This document shows positions 21,372 to 34,500 of a stretch of 64,000 bases of DNA, one piece after another. The stretch spans positions 806,001 through 870,000 of the forward strand of contig SSNP01000035.1 of assembly GCA_006937955.1 (NCBI GenBank), written 5' to 3'. The notes beneath the pieces were generated by a model. The model saw only the letters and a program-made list of their open reading frames with translations. It was not told where the DNA came from and ran no database searches. The position numbers and the translations under genes are program-made. This DNA comes from Pachypanchax playfairii (Eukaryota > Chordata > Actinopteri > Cyprinodontiformes > Aplocheilidae). Numbering within the stretch: the stretch's first letter is position 1; the number at the start of each line of letters is the position of its first letter.

Positions 21372-24300
21372 ATACTTTGGCATGGAGGACTTAATGGTGG
21401 GCTCAATGACTGCAAGATGTCCAGGTCCAGTCACTGCAAAACAAGTTAGAATCCTCATCCCTCCACCTCTGTGTTAACTGTTGGCATTGTGCTGAAATGC
21501 TTTGTTTGATTTTGTCTAAACATGGTGCAATGCATTATGGGTAAACATCTCAACTTTTGTCTAATCTACCAAAGGACATTGTTCTAAAAGTTTTGTATCA
21601 TTTCCACCTCTTCATTTGTCAATAAAGAGTTTTTTTTACTGAAGTTCACTTTAATGTGTTGTGACGTTTTGCAGTTGTTACAGCATCACCTTGATTAATA
21701 ATACGCCACCGTCGAATTAAAACGCAAAATAAATAAAATGAGAGAGCAAAACGAGTAAAATGCTAACAATAAAATGATAAACGGCACATGCCTCACTGGC
21801 TTACCAATCCTTAGCGGTAGAAATTAAGACCTTTTGAGTATCTTAATCCAAAGCTAAACTTTATCTTACTTGAACTGGCCTTTCTTGACATAACTTAACA
21901 TGCACACACTTCATAATGTATGTGCATCTCTCAAATAAGCATCAGCGGAACCAATATACAACAAAATAGTTCATACTTGGGAATTTTACAATAAATCTTG
22001 ATCAAGTAACAATATGCATAAAATAAAATACATAAACTGAAATTCTGGCAGTAAGGTTTTGGAACAAGACATTGTTCCTTCATATGCAACTCTGCAAACA
22101 CTAAGTCACACTGATATATTGTTTTTAAGGAGCAGAGAATTTGTCCTGACAACCTTTGTTTTTGTTTATTAAATAATGACATAGCTGAATCTAATGTGTT
22201 TCTCTACACTTGAGGTTGGATTTAAATAAACTCATACCAAAGTGTAAAGACCAAATAATATTTACTAATATTTTTTTATATGTTAAACTCTAAAACTGAA
22301 AGAAGAGGAACCTTTACTGTTTTGTTAGAAGTGAGCTTTTCAAAAGAGAAAAACATTTGAATTAATTTCAAACAAAAAATTAGAAATATATTTTAACTGT
22401 CCCATAACATTGAAAGGGTTCACAGTTCAAAATCTGCCTGCAGCATTTCTGTGTCTTTCAATGATTGTTGGCGTCTCATCACAGTTAAAAAATTTACATT
22501 AGATTAATTTGTGGCTCTAAACTGTTCATGCATGAGAAAGTGATTTATACAGATCAAATCCTGAATTCAAAGCAGAGACAAATCACCAGTCCCTGAAGAA
22601 CCTGAACGTTCAGGGAGAATGTGTAAAGAAATGGACAGATTTTAAAGTGCAGTTAAGCATAAACCAATTTAAAAGATTCATTCTGGTGATAAAGACTGTA
22701 AACATGTTTCCATCTACCAAACTCAGAATAAGATTTTGCAGTATTTGTTTTACTATAAAATACATTGGTAAGATTCACTAAAAAAAAGGTTTGAACAAGA
22801 AAAAGTTATGCATCCAAATATGGAGACAAAATCTTTTTTAATCAGCAGTCAGCAAAGTAAATGAAAGCTTACAGAACACTGAGATGTTTGACAGAAAACA
22901 GTGGGATGTCACACTTCTGTTTGATCTATGCAGTAAATATTACTAGGCAATAATTCAGTATTTTCTCCATGAAGATTTGATAAAAGAAAATGCCAGTTTT
23001 GTTTCCTTTTAGTAGTCAAAAAAAAACAAAAACCCATCATTAACATTCACTTGTGTACAATGTTTAGCCTCCTGCTGAGTTCAAAGCCAGAGCAGATTGA
23101 ACAGCCACTAACATGGATTATTGAGATCTGGGAGTATTTCTGTTACAGAAAAATACATTTAGTTATAAAGAATTTGAAAAATTATGCACAGTTAAAGCTG
23201 TTCACAGGCCTGAGGGCAGTGATTTACTCTGATTTTGCTGGAAGAATGTAATTAGATAGAAATCAGCTAAAGTATAATCCCTTCCAGTCCAATGCACACT
23301 AACACAGTTAGCTCATTTCCATCTCTGTGATCATCTAAAGTGGAGTCTAAACCACAAAATCTATATTCTACACGTGTTAAAACTGTTAAATTAGTGGTGA
23401 AATCAAGTCTACATGTGATTTCATTACATAAACAGACACATTTTTATGTGTCTCTGTGTCTATATATACCAGCACAGACCTTTAAATTGATGTTGATGGG
23501 TTTTATTTATTTCAATGTTCTTTCAGTCAAAATAGAGCAGAATCAATCTGATATATGAAGTAAGACATTTACAGAGCAGCTGTAAAGAACAAAAAATTGT
23601 TTACAAGAAGTTGCATTCTGCAAACATGACTATGTTGTCTGAATGTCTGCTGTTAGAGATGGAAAGCCTTTGATCTGAGGTGACTTCACTTGACTTAAAA
23701 TGAAAATTCCTGTGCCTGACATGCACCAAAAGCTCAAACATAAGAAGAAAAACAGCTGATGATGATGAATTGCAATTGACTCATTTCAAATAATTGAACA
23801 TCAAGGAAATTATCTAATAGTTTTTTTTAAACTACTTTTTCATATAACAGTTTTTGCAGAGGGGTCTAAATAAAAAATATGCTTATCGTTAATCAAAATA
23901 AATCTAATCACATAAACTTTATAAATATGTTGAAGAAAAGCAACTAAACAACAAAAGATTTAATATTGTGGTAAACCACATTGTAGCTACAGTTACTGTT
24001 TAAGACATATAAACACTTTTAAATACAGCACACCAGATATATTTAAAATCGTAATAACATTTCCATCCATGTTTCCATTTTCTGTGAACTTAACTTGCAC
24101 TGGCCACTCCTCTTAATGAAGGAAACATCTACTATGACTTGAATGATAGTCCATACAAATTGTTCTGGGTTGGTACAACTGTTACATGACAATGCTATGT
24201 TTTTTTTTAAATAAAAAAATGAACAGTCTTTGAACCTGAGCTAGAAACTGACAACATTTCAAATTGATTGAAAAATCACAGAAGAGGGTATCAATAATAA

Positions 24301-25140
24301 TAATAATAATAACTGATAGTAATACAAAGATAAAATTGATCATTTTGAGTATTTGTGGTGAAAGATTAGTTATGATATTTTCTTATCAACTAACATTAAA
24401 CTGATTTCTTGGAATGTCAGTGTCTCACTTTGGTGCTTTTCATTTGAAATGGGGAGTCAGAGTTTTGATGTTCCACAAGGTCATTTTAACTGGAAGGCAG
24501 CCTGCAGGTCAAAGGAACACCACCAACCCTTACAGTAAAAAAAAAAAAAAAAAAAGTGTTGCACTAAATTACCCAGTCGACAAGGTCTACTGGTATGGTG
24601 GACCAGCTGGTAATTGTTGGGTTGGTGATTCAGATCCTTTATTCCTGACCGTATATGTCAAAGTGTCCTTGAGTAGGACACTGTCCCTCCGTCTGCGGGT
24701 CAGTGATCATTTTGATAAGAAGAGATGCGCTCACAAGCTAGTGACCTACATCCGCACTGCTTTAGATTTAATGTGCAGCCAATTGTTATTGACATAAGAC
24801 TTGCCTAGGACATCATTCAGCCTTGCTCACAAATGATTAATCCAAAGTGCAAAGATTATCACTTAAAGTCACCTTCAGTGGCACAAGTATTTTACTAAAC
24901 ACATACCACAAAAACACAAAGGCTGTCGTGGTGTTTCTTTTGAGCCTCAAACAGGATCATCTTTGTTCTTCTGCATCTACATTTATTTTACAACTGTCTG
25001 TTATCAAAACTGTGTATTACAAAGCAATATGATGACCGACCACAGCAGTGAGGGCTTGTATAAAGTTATATGAAAATATGTGATTCAGATTAATTTCCTT
25101 TTTAGTTTTTTTTTTCTAAAAAAATAAAGATTCAGTTAAA
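21372..25140. other. Gene-poor AT-rich stretch with one SINE-like fragment
   Basis: I find no exon with supporting splice sites. A poly(A) run of about 18 bases sits at 24538-24555. The stretch 24580-24700 has words resembling a degenerate tRNA-type SINE (GGTTGGTGATTCAGATCC like a B box, then GTCAAAGTGTCCTTGAGTAGGACACT). A short ATA repeat is near 24292-24311. Confidence 0.45.
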
Positions 25141-25152
25141 AGGATTTTGAAG

Positions 25153-25266
25153 ATCCATCCATCCATCCATCCATCCATCCATCCATCCATCCATCCATCC
25201 ATCCATCCATCCATCCATCCATCCATCCATCCATCCATCCATCCATCCATCCATCCATCCATCCAT
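25153..25266. repeat. (ATCC)n tetranucleotide microsatellite, 114 bp
   Basis: Uninterrupted tandem ATCC, about 28.5 units, with no imperfect unit seen. It creates mirror-image reading frames of IHPS and WMDG repeats on the two strands, which are not proteins. In fish, (GGAT)n arrays often mark the 3' ends of Rex3-type retroelements, but no recognisable element body flanks this one. Confidence 0.95.
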
Positions 25267-26389
25267 TGCTTATTAAATGGAAAAGAAACATTTTTTTCCC
25301 AATTTACCAAAATATTATTTCAGTTAAATTGAACCGTCTTGAAGTATCTGTTAGTGTCTGTTCTTTTGGATACCTTGGTTTCCTCTTCATTGTTGCAACG
25401 GAGTCAATCTTATTATTTGCACACCTGTTTCTTTGTCCAATCATGTCCTTGTGTATTTACAGTATAATCCCAGTTTTCTCTCTTGTAGTTGTCAGCTCCT
25501 CGATTCTTTTCAAAATCCATGTTTGGGTCATAAAGCCTCCACCTGCCTCGTTTTATAATAATAACATTTGATCACAGTTAAATTAAAACTATGAAATAAA
25601 CGTTTACATTCATTTAGTGTAGAAAAAAATTAAAGGAAATAAACATATTGAAACTGTTGGCACGACAATACATTGTAACAGGATGTTTTTTTTTTTACTT
25701 TTCCATGTCAGAACTTGTGTTTTTCAGTAAGTGCCATGAATATGCAAATGATTTGTTATTCTTTTTATCTTGAAGCTAGCACTTTGCATGAATGTGTGAA
25801 GGTGATTAGTGATACTCTTGGATCAGAGTTGTTTTGTGATGTTTTTATGTTGTCATATTTTTTACTTGGCAAAATCATACTGCTGTAACAAAAATTCACC
25901 TTGTAAAAGCAGGGTACCTTTAATTATACTGGAACTGCTCAAAAGGGGAGGTAAGGATGCAGTTCTGTGGTAATGAGCTGGTCTATAGTACATAGTATGT
26001 ATAGTATTGACTACCAGTCAAAAGTTTGGACATACTTTCTCAAACTTTTCACCAGTAGTGTATATTGCATGTGACTGTATGAACTCGCATTCAGCTACAG
26101 TTGTCTTAAAGTGTGATTCATTGTAAAACCCAATTACAAATCTACAAACACAAAAAATGTGTATATCACCATCTAAAGAATGTGACTGAGACTAATAGAC
26201 ATGCATCACATTCAGATCTGAGGGAGCCATCGTGTCTTTAGCAACTCGGAGTGCATATTCCAGCAGTTTTGTTTCTACAAACAATGAAGCAAAAGAGAAG
26301 CCAACTTCCCTTGTCAACTCCCCCTTTGATACTTTTTATCTAATTAAAACAAACTGTAAATGTCTTAAAGGGTTCATCTGTCCATTTTT

Positions 26390-26675
26390 TAGTACCTGTT
26401 TTATGATGTTTAGTGTTGCAGAGAGCTGGAGCTTGTCTCCAGCAGTCATTGGACAAAAGGCTGGATGCCCTCTGAGCAGGTTACCAGTTCATCACTAGGC
26501 CAAATGGAGTTTAATCATTCACACATACAGCCAGTTTAGCATTGCTAATTAACCTTACAAGAAGGTTTTTGGACTGTGGGAAGTTAACCTTTGTATCATG
26601 CAGAAACATCCCAGCCCGAAGTTGAACCCATGACCTCCTGCTGTGAGGCAACAGCGCTATGGTGAGATGAAATTA
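26390..26675 (+). repeat. Teleost interspersed repeat (TGTGGGA / GTTGAACCCATGACC type)
   Basis: Contains GAGAGCTGGAGCTTGTCTCC, then TTTTTGGACTGTGGGAAG and GAAGTTGAACCCATGACCTCCTGCTGTGAGGCAACAGCGCTA in order, a text common to a widespread fish repeat. A shorter relative lies at 62050-62180. No coding content. Confidence 0.65.
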
Positions 26676-27298
26676 TTCTTTTTATAATCTGCTTTTTAAT
26701 CATTGTTTGTTTCATCCTTGTACAAGTCTATATTTATTGTCCAGAATCTGCTAAATAAAGTCTCATATTTCACAGATCAGCAGCATGTCAGAGACAGAGG
26801 CTGTTTATAATAATCCAGGTATTTGAGATGATTATTAACATCTGGAATTATTATAACTTCAAAAGGCAACAGCAGAAAGGTATGCAATAGGTTTAAATAC
26901 TACATTTGTTTCTAAGCTGAATTACCACTTTGCAAATAAGTTCTTATAAGCTGTGATTGGTTGCTTGAACAGATGGGCTTTACATTTTCTGACCAAGGTA
27001 CCCTACAACACATGGAAAGAAGGACATGACTTGCACATTTTAAATATGTAAATTAACAAAAACAGCAAAAGACATCCACCAAATGTCTAATGGTGTGCGC
27101 CCTGACTATGAACTTCACTGATCAAGTCTTGAACAAACTCTAAGCATGACCCAGACTGGTTCTATTTATCCTCAATGTCATTTGCAATTCTAATACGTCC
27201 CAAAGTGACACAATTCACTTTCTGCTCATCCTGGGACAGAATAACATTAAAATGATGTTTGTGTCCTGCAGTGATGGATGCTGAAGGTGGTAGTGGTG

Positions 27299-27331
27299 GT
27301 GGTGTGTATGTGTGTGTGTGTGTGTGTGTAC
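27299..27331. repeat. (GT)n microsatellite
   Basis: Short GT/TG dinucleotide run directly after a GGTGGTGGT stretch. Otherwise the 26.7-28.4 kb region shows nothing recognisable. Confidence 0.85.
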
Positions 27332-28477
27332 ATGTCTAAAAGCTTTAAAGAAAAAACACACCAAAGATCCTGTCAGCGTCTTTGTTCTGCTTTGTTCTTT
27401 TGTTTACTTACCCCTGTTCCCTACACGTCTTTGTGTTTGGAATAAGTCTTTTTTTGTTCCTATCAAACTCCAAAATTAGGTTGTGAGCTTATTCTGAAGC
27501 ATTTGGATGACCGATATCTTAGTACTTGTGACATATTCAAATAGAATATTGCAGTAACTTGTCATTCTTTGTCTTTGTATATAGCTGAAATGCTTCACTT
27601 AAAATATATTCTGTTTTCTTTGCACCTTCTGGAAAAAAAAAAGTAAAAATGACTTAAAATAGCACATTCTCTGTAATATATACCTAGACCAGACTAATGA
27701 GGAGAAAATGTGTACAAAGGTTCAAAAGAAGCATTTTCACCTTTAGTTTTAACTAAAAAAAACATAAAATGGCCACTCATGAGTTTAAACACAAAGACCC
27801 TGTTGGACTTTAAACTTTTTTTTGCATCACTTTAAATTCTGACCTAATCTGACCTGCTTTGACGATTGGTCAAACTGAAATCTGTACTGCTGCATTTCTT
27901 TCATGCTATAGACTCCAAAATATTATAAAGGACTTGAATACTGTGAGTGATTTTTGGTCTCTGTCATAAACTCAGTAACACACACAGTCATGCACACATG
28001 ACACGCAGATATCCAGAGAGATTCACAGAGATTTTTTCAGCTGCTACAGCAGATTACTATACTATTCACAGCTCTAGACAGTTATGAACAGTTATGAAAT
28101 AAAATCCATGGAAGTCACTGGAATCATCTGTGAAAATGCCAGAGAAGGAATCAGGATTCAGCAGAGACAGATGAGTCAGTCTGTCTCAGTCACATGTGCG
28201 TATGTACAAAATCAAACAAAAGAGTAGATATGAAGGATGGAATCAGCTGTTTATCCTCAGCAGCATTGATCCTGTCACAACAGATCTGAAAACAGGCAAA
28301 TGTAAAAGACTTTACATGTTTGTATTACCACTATTTATTTCATAGTTGTTGTAACTTTAATAAGGTGACAGCATACTGAGCAAACTCCAAAAAAGCTGCT
28401 TAAAAGTTTAAATTACTCAAGTAAATATAAAATAATTTTTGTTGGGCTGTTATGTCATTTTCAATGATTTACAGGGA

Positions 28478-29122
28478 TGTCACGACCTGGATTATTTCAA
28501 TGTTTGCGTTCCGCCTGCTGATGTCTCTACCACTGGCAGTTGTATGGCTCTTGAACCAATAAATGACAGTCATCATGCACAAAGGTAAAGAAGAATCCTT
28601 ATTTGTTTACACTAATAAATGCCTTTATGTCTAGCTACTACATATTAAATGTTTTTCCTAAAATGTGTCTGTCTGGAAGTAGTTTGTTAATGTAGATTTG
28701 AAGCTGTGTTTTTTAGCCTTTTGCAGAATTAAACTTGTAAGAACACGCCAGCCTGGCTGTTGTATAGGACCCAAAGTGCAGCAGACTCATGGGTAAAAAT
28801 TAAAATTAATTTTCAAATGAAAGGAGGTTTAACAGACTAATTCCAGACATGGGATTTGTCTAGACAAGGACAAGAAAAAAAGAATGAGGGTCTGACAAAA
28901 AACTGTGGACCAATGACTAAAAACACTGTGACACTTGATTGCTAACAAGAGAACCTGGTGTGTGATTATAGATGAAAAGCAGCATTGACTTACCCCGAGA
29001 AACCGAGGACAAGGCTATGGCATTGATAAAACAATTAAAGTTGACACAAACTTCAAACAAACATGATATAATAAGAATGATTTCAGAAAACAGAGCCATA
29101 ACAAAACCCCTGAATCGTGACA
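28478..29122. mobile_element. Possible hAT-like non-autonomous element
   Basis: Perfect 8-bp inverted ends, TGTCACGA at 28478-28485 and TCGTGACA at 29115-29122, enclose 645 bp whose text (for example GGACCCAAAGTGCAGCAGAC and AACCATAACAAAACCCCTGAATCGTGACA-like words) resembles interspersed repeats in other teleosts. Target-site duplications were not evident. The 98-codon frame at 28972-29268 overlaps the right part and is probably chance. Confidence 0.4.
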
Positions 29123-29439
29123 TAAAGGGTAAAATTCAGTCCCAACATGCCCTGAAGGAAGCTGAAGGGAACTCCAGTCAGTCACTGAGCTACAATATCC
29201 GTTTGAAATCTAATTTGCATTGTTTCAGACAGCAAAACATCAAGCAGAAACCCAGTTGGATCATTTAACTTCAAAAAGCTCCATCAGCTCTGTTTCAATG
29301 AGGTGACAGTGATGTTCACTGATCCACATCCACTGAAACCAATGCTTTTTTTTTAAGTCTTCTCAAACTGTTTTTAAATTCGTCTCAGAATTTGCTCTTA
29401 TTTTATAAAATCAAACTTCCCTTGTAGAAAATTAATAAA

Positions 29440-29880
29440 GAATAGATTTAAGAAATGGAGGGCGGGATGACAATGGAATGATGTGCACACAGTAAATCCA
29501 AACTGGTGGGAGGACAGAGGAGTGGGGAAGATAGACTGACAGATGAGAAGAAGAGAAAAGTAATGAGTGAAAGGGGAGGTGATGAGAGATTGAACCTGTG
29601 CAAGCAAACGCAGGAAATTAAATGGGGGAAAATGAAAAGGACAACCTGAAGTTGAGAGACTAAAAAGAGAAAAGGAGGAATTAAGGTCAATTGATAAGAA
29701 ATGAACTAGAGCACTAATTGAAAACAAGTGATGAAGAAAAGGATGAACTGCAGTTGGTGGAAAAATGTTGGAGAGCTAAAGAGAGAGTGTGTGAGAGGGA
29801 GATAGGTCTGCAAAACAAATTAAGACAGAAGGGCAAGAAGGAATGGGCAGGCTAAAAGAGTGACAGAATGAAATCAGATG
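29440..29880 (+). repeat. Purine-rich low-complexity tract
   Basis: Long G/A-rich run with GAGA, GGAGG and AAAG words. It keeps reading frames open on the opposite strand (29398-29727 and 29448-29690) that are composed of S, L, F and P, as expected from pyrimidine-rich sequence. No gene is supported. Confidence 0.7.
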
Positions 29881-30346
29881 GAAAGGCCTTTTTGGTTCAT
29901 TCAGGCTGAAAGTTGAATCACAGTTTACAAGCTATTGGTTTACAACAAGATGGTGTGTTTTTCATTAGGCCCTGGTACAAGAACAGAGGCATTGCACCAT
30001 ATGCTCATGTTTTATCTTGTACTTCAGTGGAGTGTATATCCACAATCCATGCCTGTGTTTTCAAGTTAATGTTTACATATTTTCAAATTAACTAAAAAGC
30101 AGGTTTTATGGAGATTTTAACTTGATTCTTTTAAGAGGGAATTAGAAACTTGTCTTGGTTGGATATGAGTGGAGACAATGATGGAGTTGTTCTAATTTAT
30201 AACTTATTTTTTCAGTCTTCAGTATCTGTACGATATTTTTCTTCCTGACCAATTGAAGTACCTTTACACCACAAGTTACATTCACATTCCAATTTGCAAA
30301 TTAGAGGCTACATAGGGCTCAGTGTATTTCCCAAGGACACTTTGAC

Positions 30347-31550
30347 TGCGTTCACATGGAGCCAATAATCCGTTCAAAACCGGGTTCACGCACGGCATGT
30401 AAACACTGGCAAACACCCAAATATCCTCATGTTTTTAAAACCTCGAATATGAGACCTGAAGTTCCCCTTTTCTAACTGGAATATTTGGTCATGTAAATGC
30501 ACATCAGCATATCCCCATCAAAAGGAACATTAATTTGTGCTTTGCGCATGTTCTATATTCACAAGTCTTGCTTTTCTGAGTAGAGGAACTTCTTGTATGT
30601 GCCGTCTGGTGCATACAAAATACCTGGTTGCAGAAGTAAACAGGAAGTAGAGGCAAACATGGCAGGTGCAACACAGCTCCACATTTTTGGAAGTGAAAAC
30701 CAAATGACACCTTTTGTTGAAGGCAGAAAGTACTGAGATAGTGAAATTTACAGGAAGTTGACCTAAAAGTTACAGAAATGACGCATATTGCGTCTTAAAG
30801 AGGCCATTTCATACAAATTTCAGGACTTTGTGGTTATTTCTTAAGTATTAACCAGTAATATGAAACATTTTATATCTAAAAAACGTCAGAAAACACTGAT
30901 TAACAGACCTTTCAATCTGTCTGCTTTAAAATTCGGGTGGTTCCAGCTCCTTCCGTCAGGCTGCTTCGTCAGGCTTCGTCAGCAGCTCGTTCATATTCAT
31001 TGTTCGAATTTGCTGGAGTCAGATTGGCTAACAAACTAGCCTATGAGAGCAAGGTATACTGTTTCCTGCCCCGCTGTGCATGGCAACATCAGATGTCGGT
31101 CTTCCTGTTTGCTACATCTTATGCTAAAAGGTTTTAGCCAGCAGCATGCTAGGTGTGGTTTCAACTGCGGGAGCTGATGAATACTAAGGAACAAAGGAGT
31201 TGTGATGAAACAGATACAGGCCGTTCGGACTCGGGAGAACTCGGGTTTTATCACCACCTGCGTAGTTTGAGAGATTAAAACTGAAAGAGAAGTTGTTGAC
31301 CTGTTTTCACACCCACTATGAAGGTAAGAACACCTGTGGAGCTAAAATATTCAACAGAAACCTCAGAAAAACAATTTTTAATGGAGTGGCCTCTTTAAAG
31401 TTGTTAGTACGTCCAGACACTAACAATGTGTTGCCGTTTACATCGGGATATTGCCAATTGATTACAAATTCTCTGTATACAGGAGTAACTCTCTCTGCTC
31501 ACGCATGTAAACAGGTTATTCCGATGTTTCAGAAACGTGAATAGTGACCT
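30347..31550. mobile_element. Outer element split by a nested insertion (tentative)
   Basis: Left part starts near CTGCGTTCACATGGAGCCAAT and includes GCATGTAAACAC; right part includes CGTTTACATCGGGATATT and ends near CACGCATGTAAACAGGTTATTCC. The ends face each other as related inverted text (GCGTTCACATG against CACGCATGTAAAC). Between them lies the TTAA-flanked element at 30799-31394. A similar GCGTTTACATGTGC word starts the repeat at 48539. Boundaries are approximate. Confidence 0.4.
30795..31398. mobile_element. 596-bp TTAA-flanked element, copy B of the 16-kb repeat
   Basis: The element is 30799-31394, with TTAA at 30795-30798 and 31395-31398. Ends are short inverted repeats: AGAGGCCATTTCAT on the left and, read inward, AGAGGCCACTCCAT on the right. 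The interior shares several blocks with 16136-16690, so the family has at least two copies in this window. No transposase is visible; it would be a non-autonomous element moved by a TTAA-specific transposase. Confidence 0.65.
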
Positions 31551-34500
31551 TAACCTGACTAACTAACATGAATATTGACAGCATGTAGACATAGACTTCC
31601 TCCTGAGCCAGAGCCACCCATAATAAGACTTAAGGACTAAAATGTCCTCAGCTAAATGGTGGACCAACACTTCCAAGGTTTACAGGATCTTACTGTGTGG
31701 CAGCTCCTGCAACTTTTAGTAGTAAGTTCAGCTCAGGACATTCACTGCTTTTGACAGATGCACATGTCTATTTTATTGGATTCCGCGTCACACTTGATTT
31801 CCTGTACTCAACAACAGAATTTGGTTTTGACATTGCACACTATCACACAGGGTAATGTGACCTGCTACTTCTTTACTGAAAATGTCAATGTATTTTCCAT
31901 GTTCCTATTTCTTCTTTTTAATTTCACAGACTCGGAGCGATCAACAGGTGCAACATCTGATAGACAGGAGACAGAGCAGTGAATCTCTTGGGTAAAATGT
32001 GAGAGGTTCATTAGTAGAATTGTTCAAAGAAACTTCCAAATAATTAGCTCTAAAAATACTTCTTAAGCAAAGAGGTTGTTATTACTTCCATCCAAATTGC
32101 ACTTGATGCTTCCGCAAAGGTAATAAAAGCATTAAAAGCAATAAAATCCCTGAAAGGCAGCACTAGCAAACTGACTGTGTTTAAAGCTTAAACTTTATTG
32201 GTTGATCAGATCAGGGTGATGACTCACAGTTAGAGACAGCGAAGATGCTGATTAAAATGTGTGAAAATTTCTTAATTTTAGCATAAAGGAAAGACTCTGG
32301 AGGACATGTGATGATACGAACACACCAGGAACCTGTCTAAAACCTGACTGGCAAAAAAACAAGAAAAAAAAACAGAATATTTTGGAAAACAGGTGAATAA
32401 TAGTATTTTTTAGTGTTGTATGTATGTATCTTGAATTTTAAGGAAAAAGATGTGGATATGATCATCAATAAAGAAAACCGAGTGATGGTGAAAAAGATGA
32501 CAGAGTCAAATGGAAGCTGGCCGGAGGGAATGTATGTCCAAGGTTTTCTGTGCAGATTTATTTTTGGAAAGTGTTTGGACAGGTGCAAAGAGCAGTCAGC
32601 TGTAGGGATCACACTGGGTGTCTCTGTCTGATGTTTCTGAGGCCAGAGGTATGTGGTTCACCTGAGATGCTTCAGGAAAATAAGTGGGTTCGTGAGGAAA
32701 AAACTTCACTGAGGCCCGTATAAGCACTGGTCCATCTCCTCTCACTTTGTAAAAGCAATGTGCCATGTGCTTTGAGGGAATGGCTTTGGTAAAAAGGAAG
32801 GAACATCTCTAAAGTATTTATGAATAAACATAAAACATACATAAAAGAGGTTTATGGTTTTAGAAGATCTACTAAAGTTGCTTCTTAAAATATGCTTTTT
32901 TAGGTGCACTTACTTTTCTCCAGATCATAATGTTCATTTAAAACAAACCCCCCAAATAGTAAAGAAATTACAGGAATCAAGTTCATAATATTCCGAAATA
33001 TAAGAACATTTTGTTAGTTATGTCAACTCTGAAATCTCTAAGTTGGAAAGAGCTTTACAGTTTTCATAAAACTTCTCATCAAGGTATAAATTAATGCATC
33101 ATCCCGATTCTGACCACCATTCATTGACAAATAGATTCTGATTTTTATCACATTTCTCCTGAAAATGGGAGAAATCCATTATGATTTGTCTACTGATTGT
33201 GTTTCATGCAGTAATTTAATATATGTGTCACACAAATACATTAGTATGTAATCTGATTTTAGGTACAATCAGGCATGATATGATTACATTTAGGGACTTA
33301 GTATGTTACCTGCAGTAATGCAACACCTTGAAACTTTCTCTATATGCATAGGTGTGACAAAGACAGAGGACAACATCCTTACACACTGGTATTATAAAAG
33401 TGGGAGGTGAATAAGCAGCTAATTGAAGGAATTGCGTAATTAATCTCATTGGGTTGGGTCTCAGTAAACAAAACTAATATAAGTTTATCAGGTATTTATG
33501 CATTGTCCCAATGGTGTGGATAATCCAATCCATGCACGTGCTTGTCCATTTCTTTTTTCTTTTTGGTTTCCTTTGTTGGTGCGTGTCTTGATGCCTGTTT
33601 GTGTTTGTATTTATATGCCCGACAGGATGTGTCTATTCACTGAGTAGCCGGTAGGTCAAAGCTTGGGTCAAGGTGACTTTGTGAATCAAAATAAGCTAAT
33701 TAGCTGCTAACCTAATTAGCTTGTCTACCAACGTGCATTAAAAAAAGAAACAAAAGAATAAATCATCCTCCCATCCCCCCTCTCCTCCCACCACCTATTT
33801 CTTAATGAAATGTGGGTCTCCTCTTCCTCATGTCTTCTTATCATAATCAGTCCCTTCTGGGAATAGACTCAGAGTTTATCCCCCTCAAAGTCAATTTACC
33901 TGTTACCTCTCACATCTTTTCCTCTCACTCAGCTCCTGTCCTCAGCCATCTCCTTCTTTTTTACTGACATTTTTTCCTCTCCTGACTCCTTTGTAACACA
34001 GATCCCTGTCTTACTCACTGGGGGCCAAAGATGAGGTGACTCATTGCTATAGCTAACCCTAACCCTTTTAACAACAAAGCTGACAGCTGTGAAATCTCAT
34101 CAAAAACAAATACTTATGGTACACATGACAAGTTTCACCTCAAAAGAAGTTTGTTCGATATGATGAAAACCCCAATCTGCCTCTAATTTAGCAAATGTCA
34201 GTGGCCACTCATACAGTGAGTGCAAGTTGTTATCAAGGTTACAATTCCCATATGCCACAGAAATTTGAGAATTTGCTAGAAGTATGCAAGGAGACAGAAT
34301 TTAGTCATCATTTCTGTCAGCTGGGAAGAATTTGGGGTTAATCTGCTCAGAAATGACTGCACCATTGCTTTTCACACTTTAATCAGTCCCTTCAATAAGC
34401 AAGATGAATTATTTAAGTTCATGTGGTTTTTGTTTTGCACTTAAGCCTATCTCCATTATAATGTCTCCAGCTAGTCCAATTAGACTGGCTGCATCTTTTC

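Noticed and set aside
25116..25332. WMDG / IHPS repeat proteins on both strands
   Set aside because: Pure translation of the (ATCC)n microsatellite.
29398..29727. Minus-strand frame of 109 codons rich in S, L, F, P
   Set aside because: Product of a purine-rich plus-strand tract; low complexity, no splice or start support.
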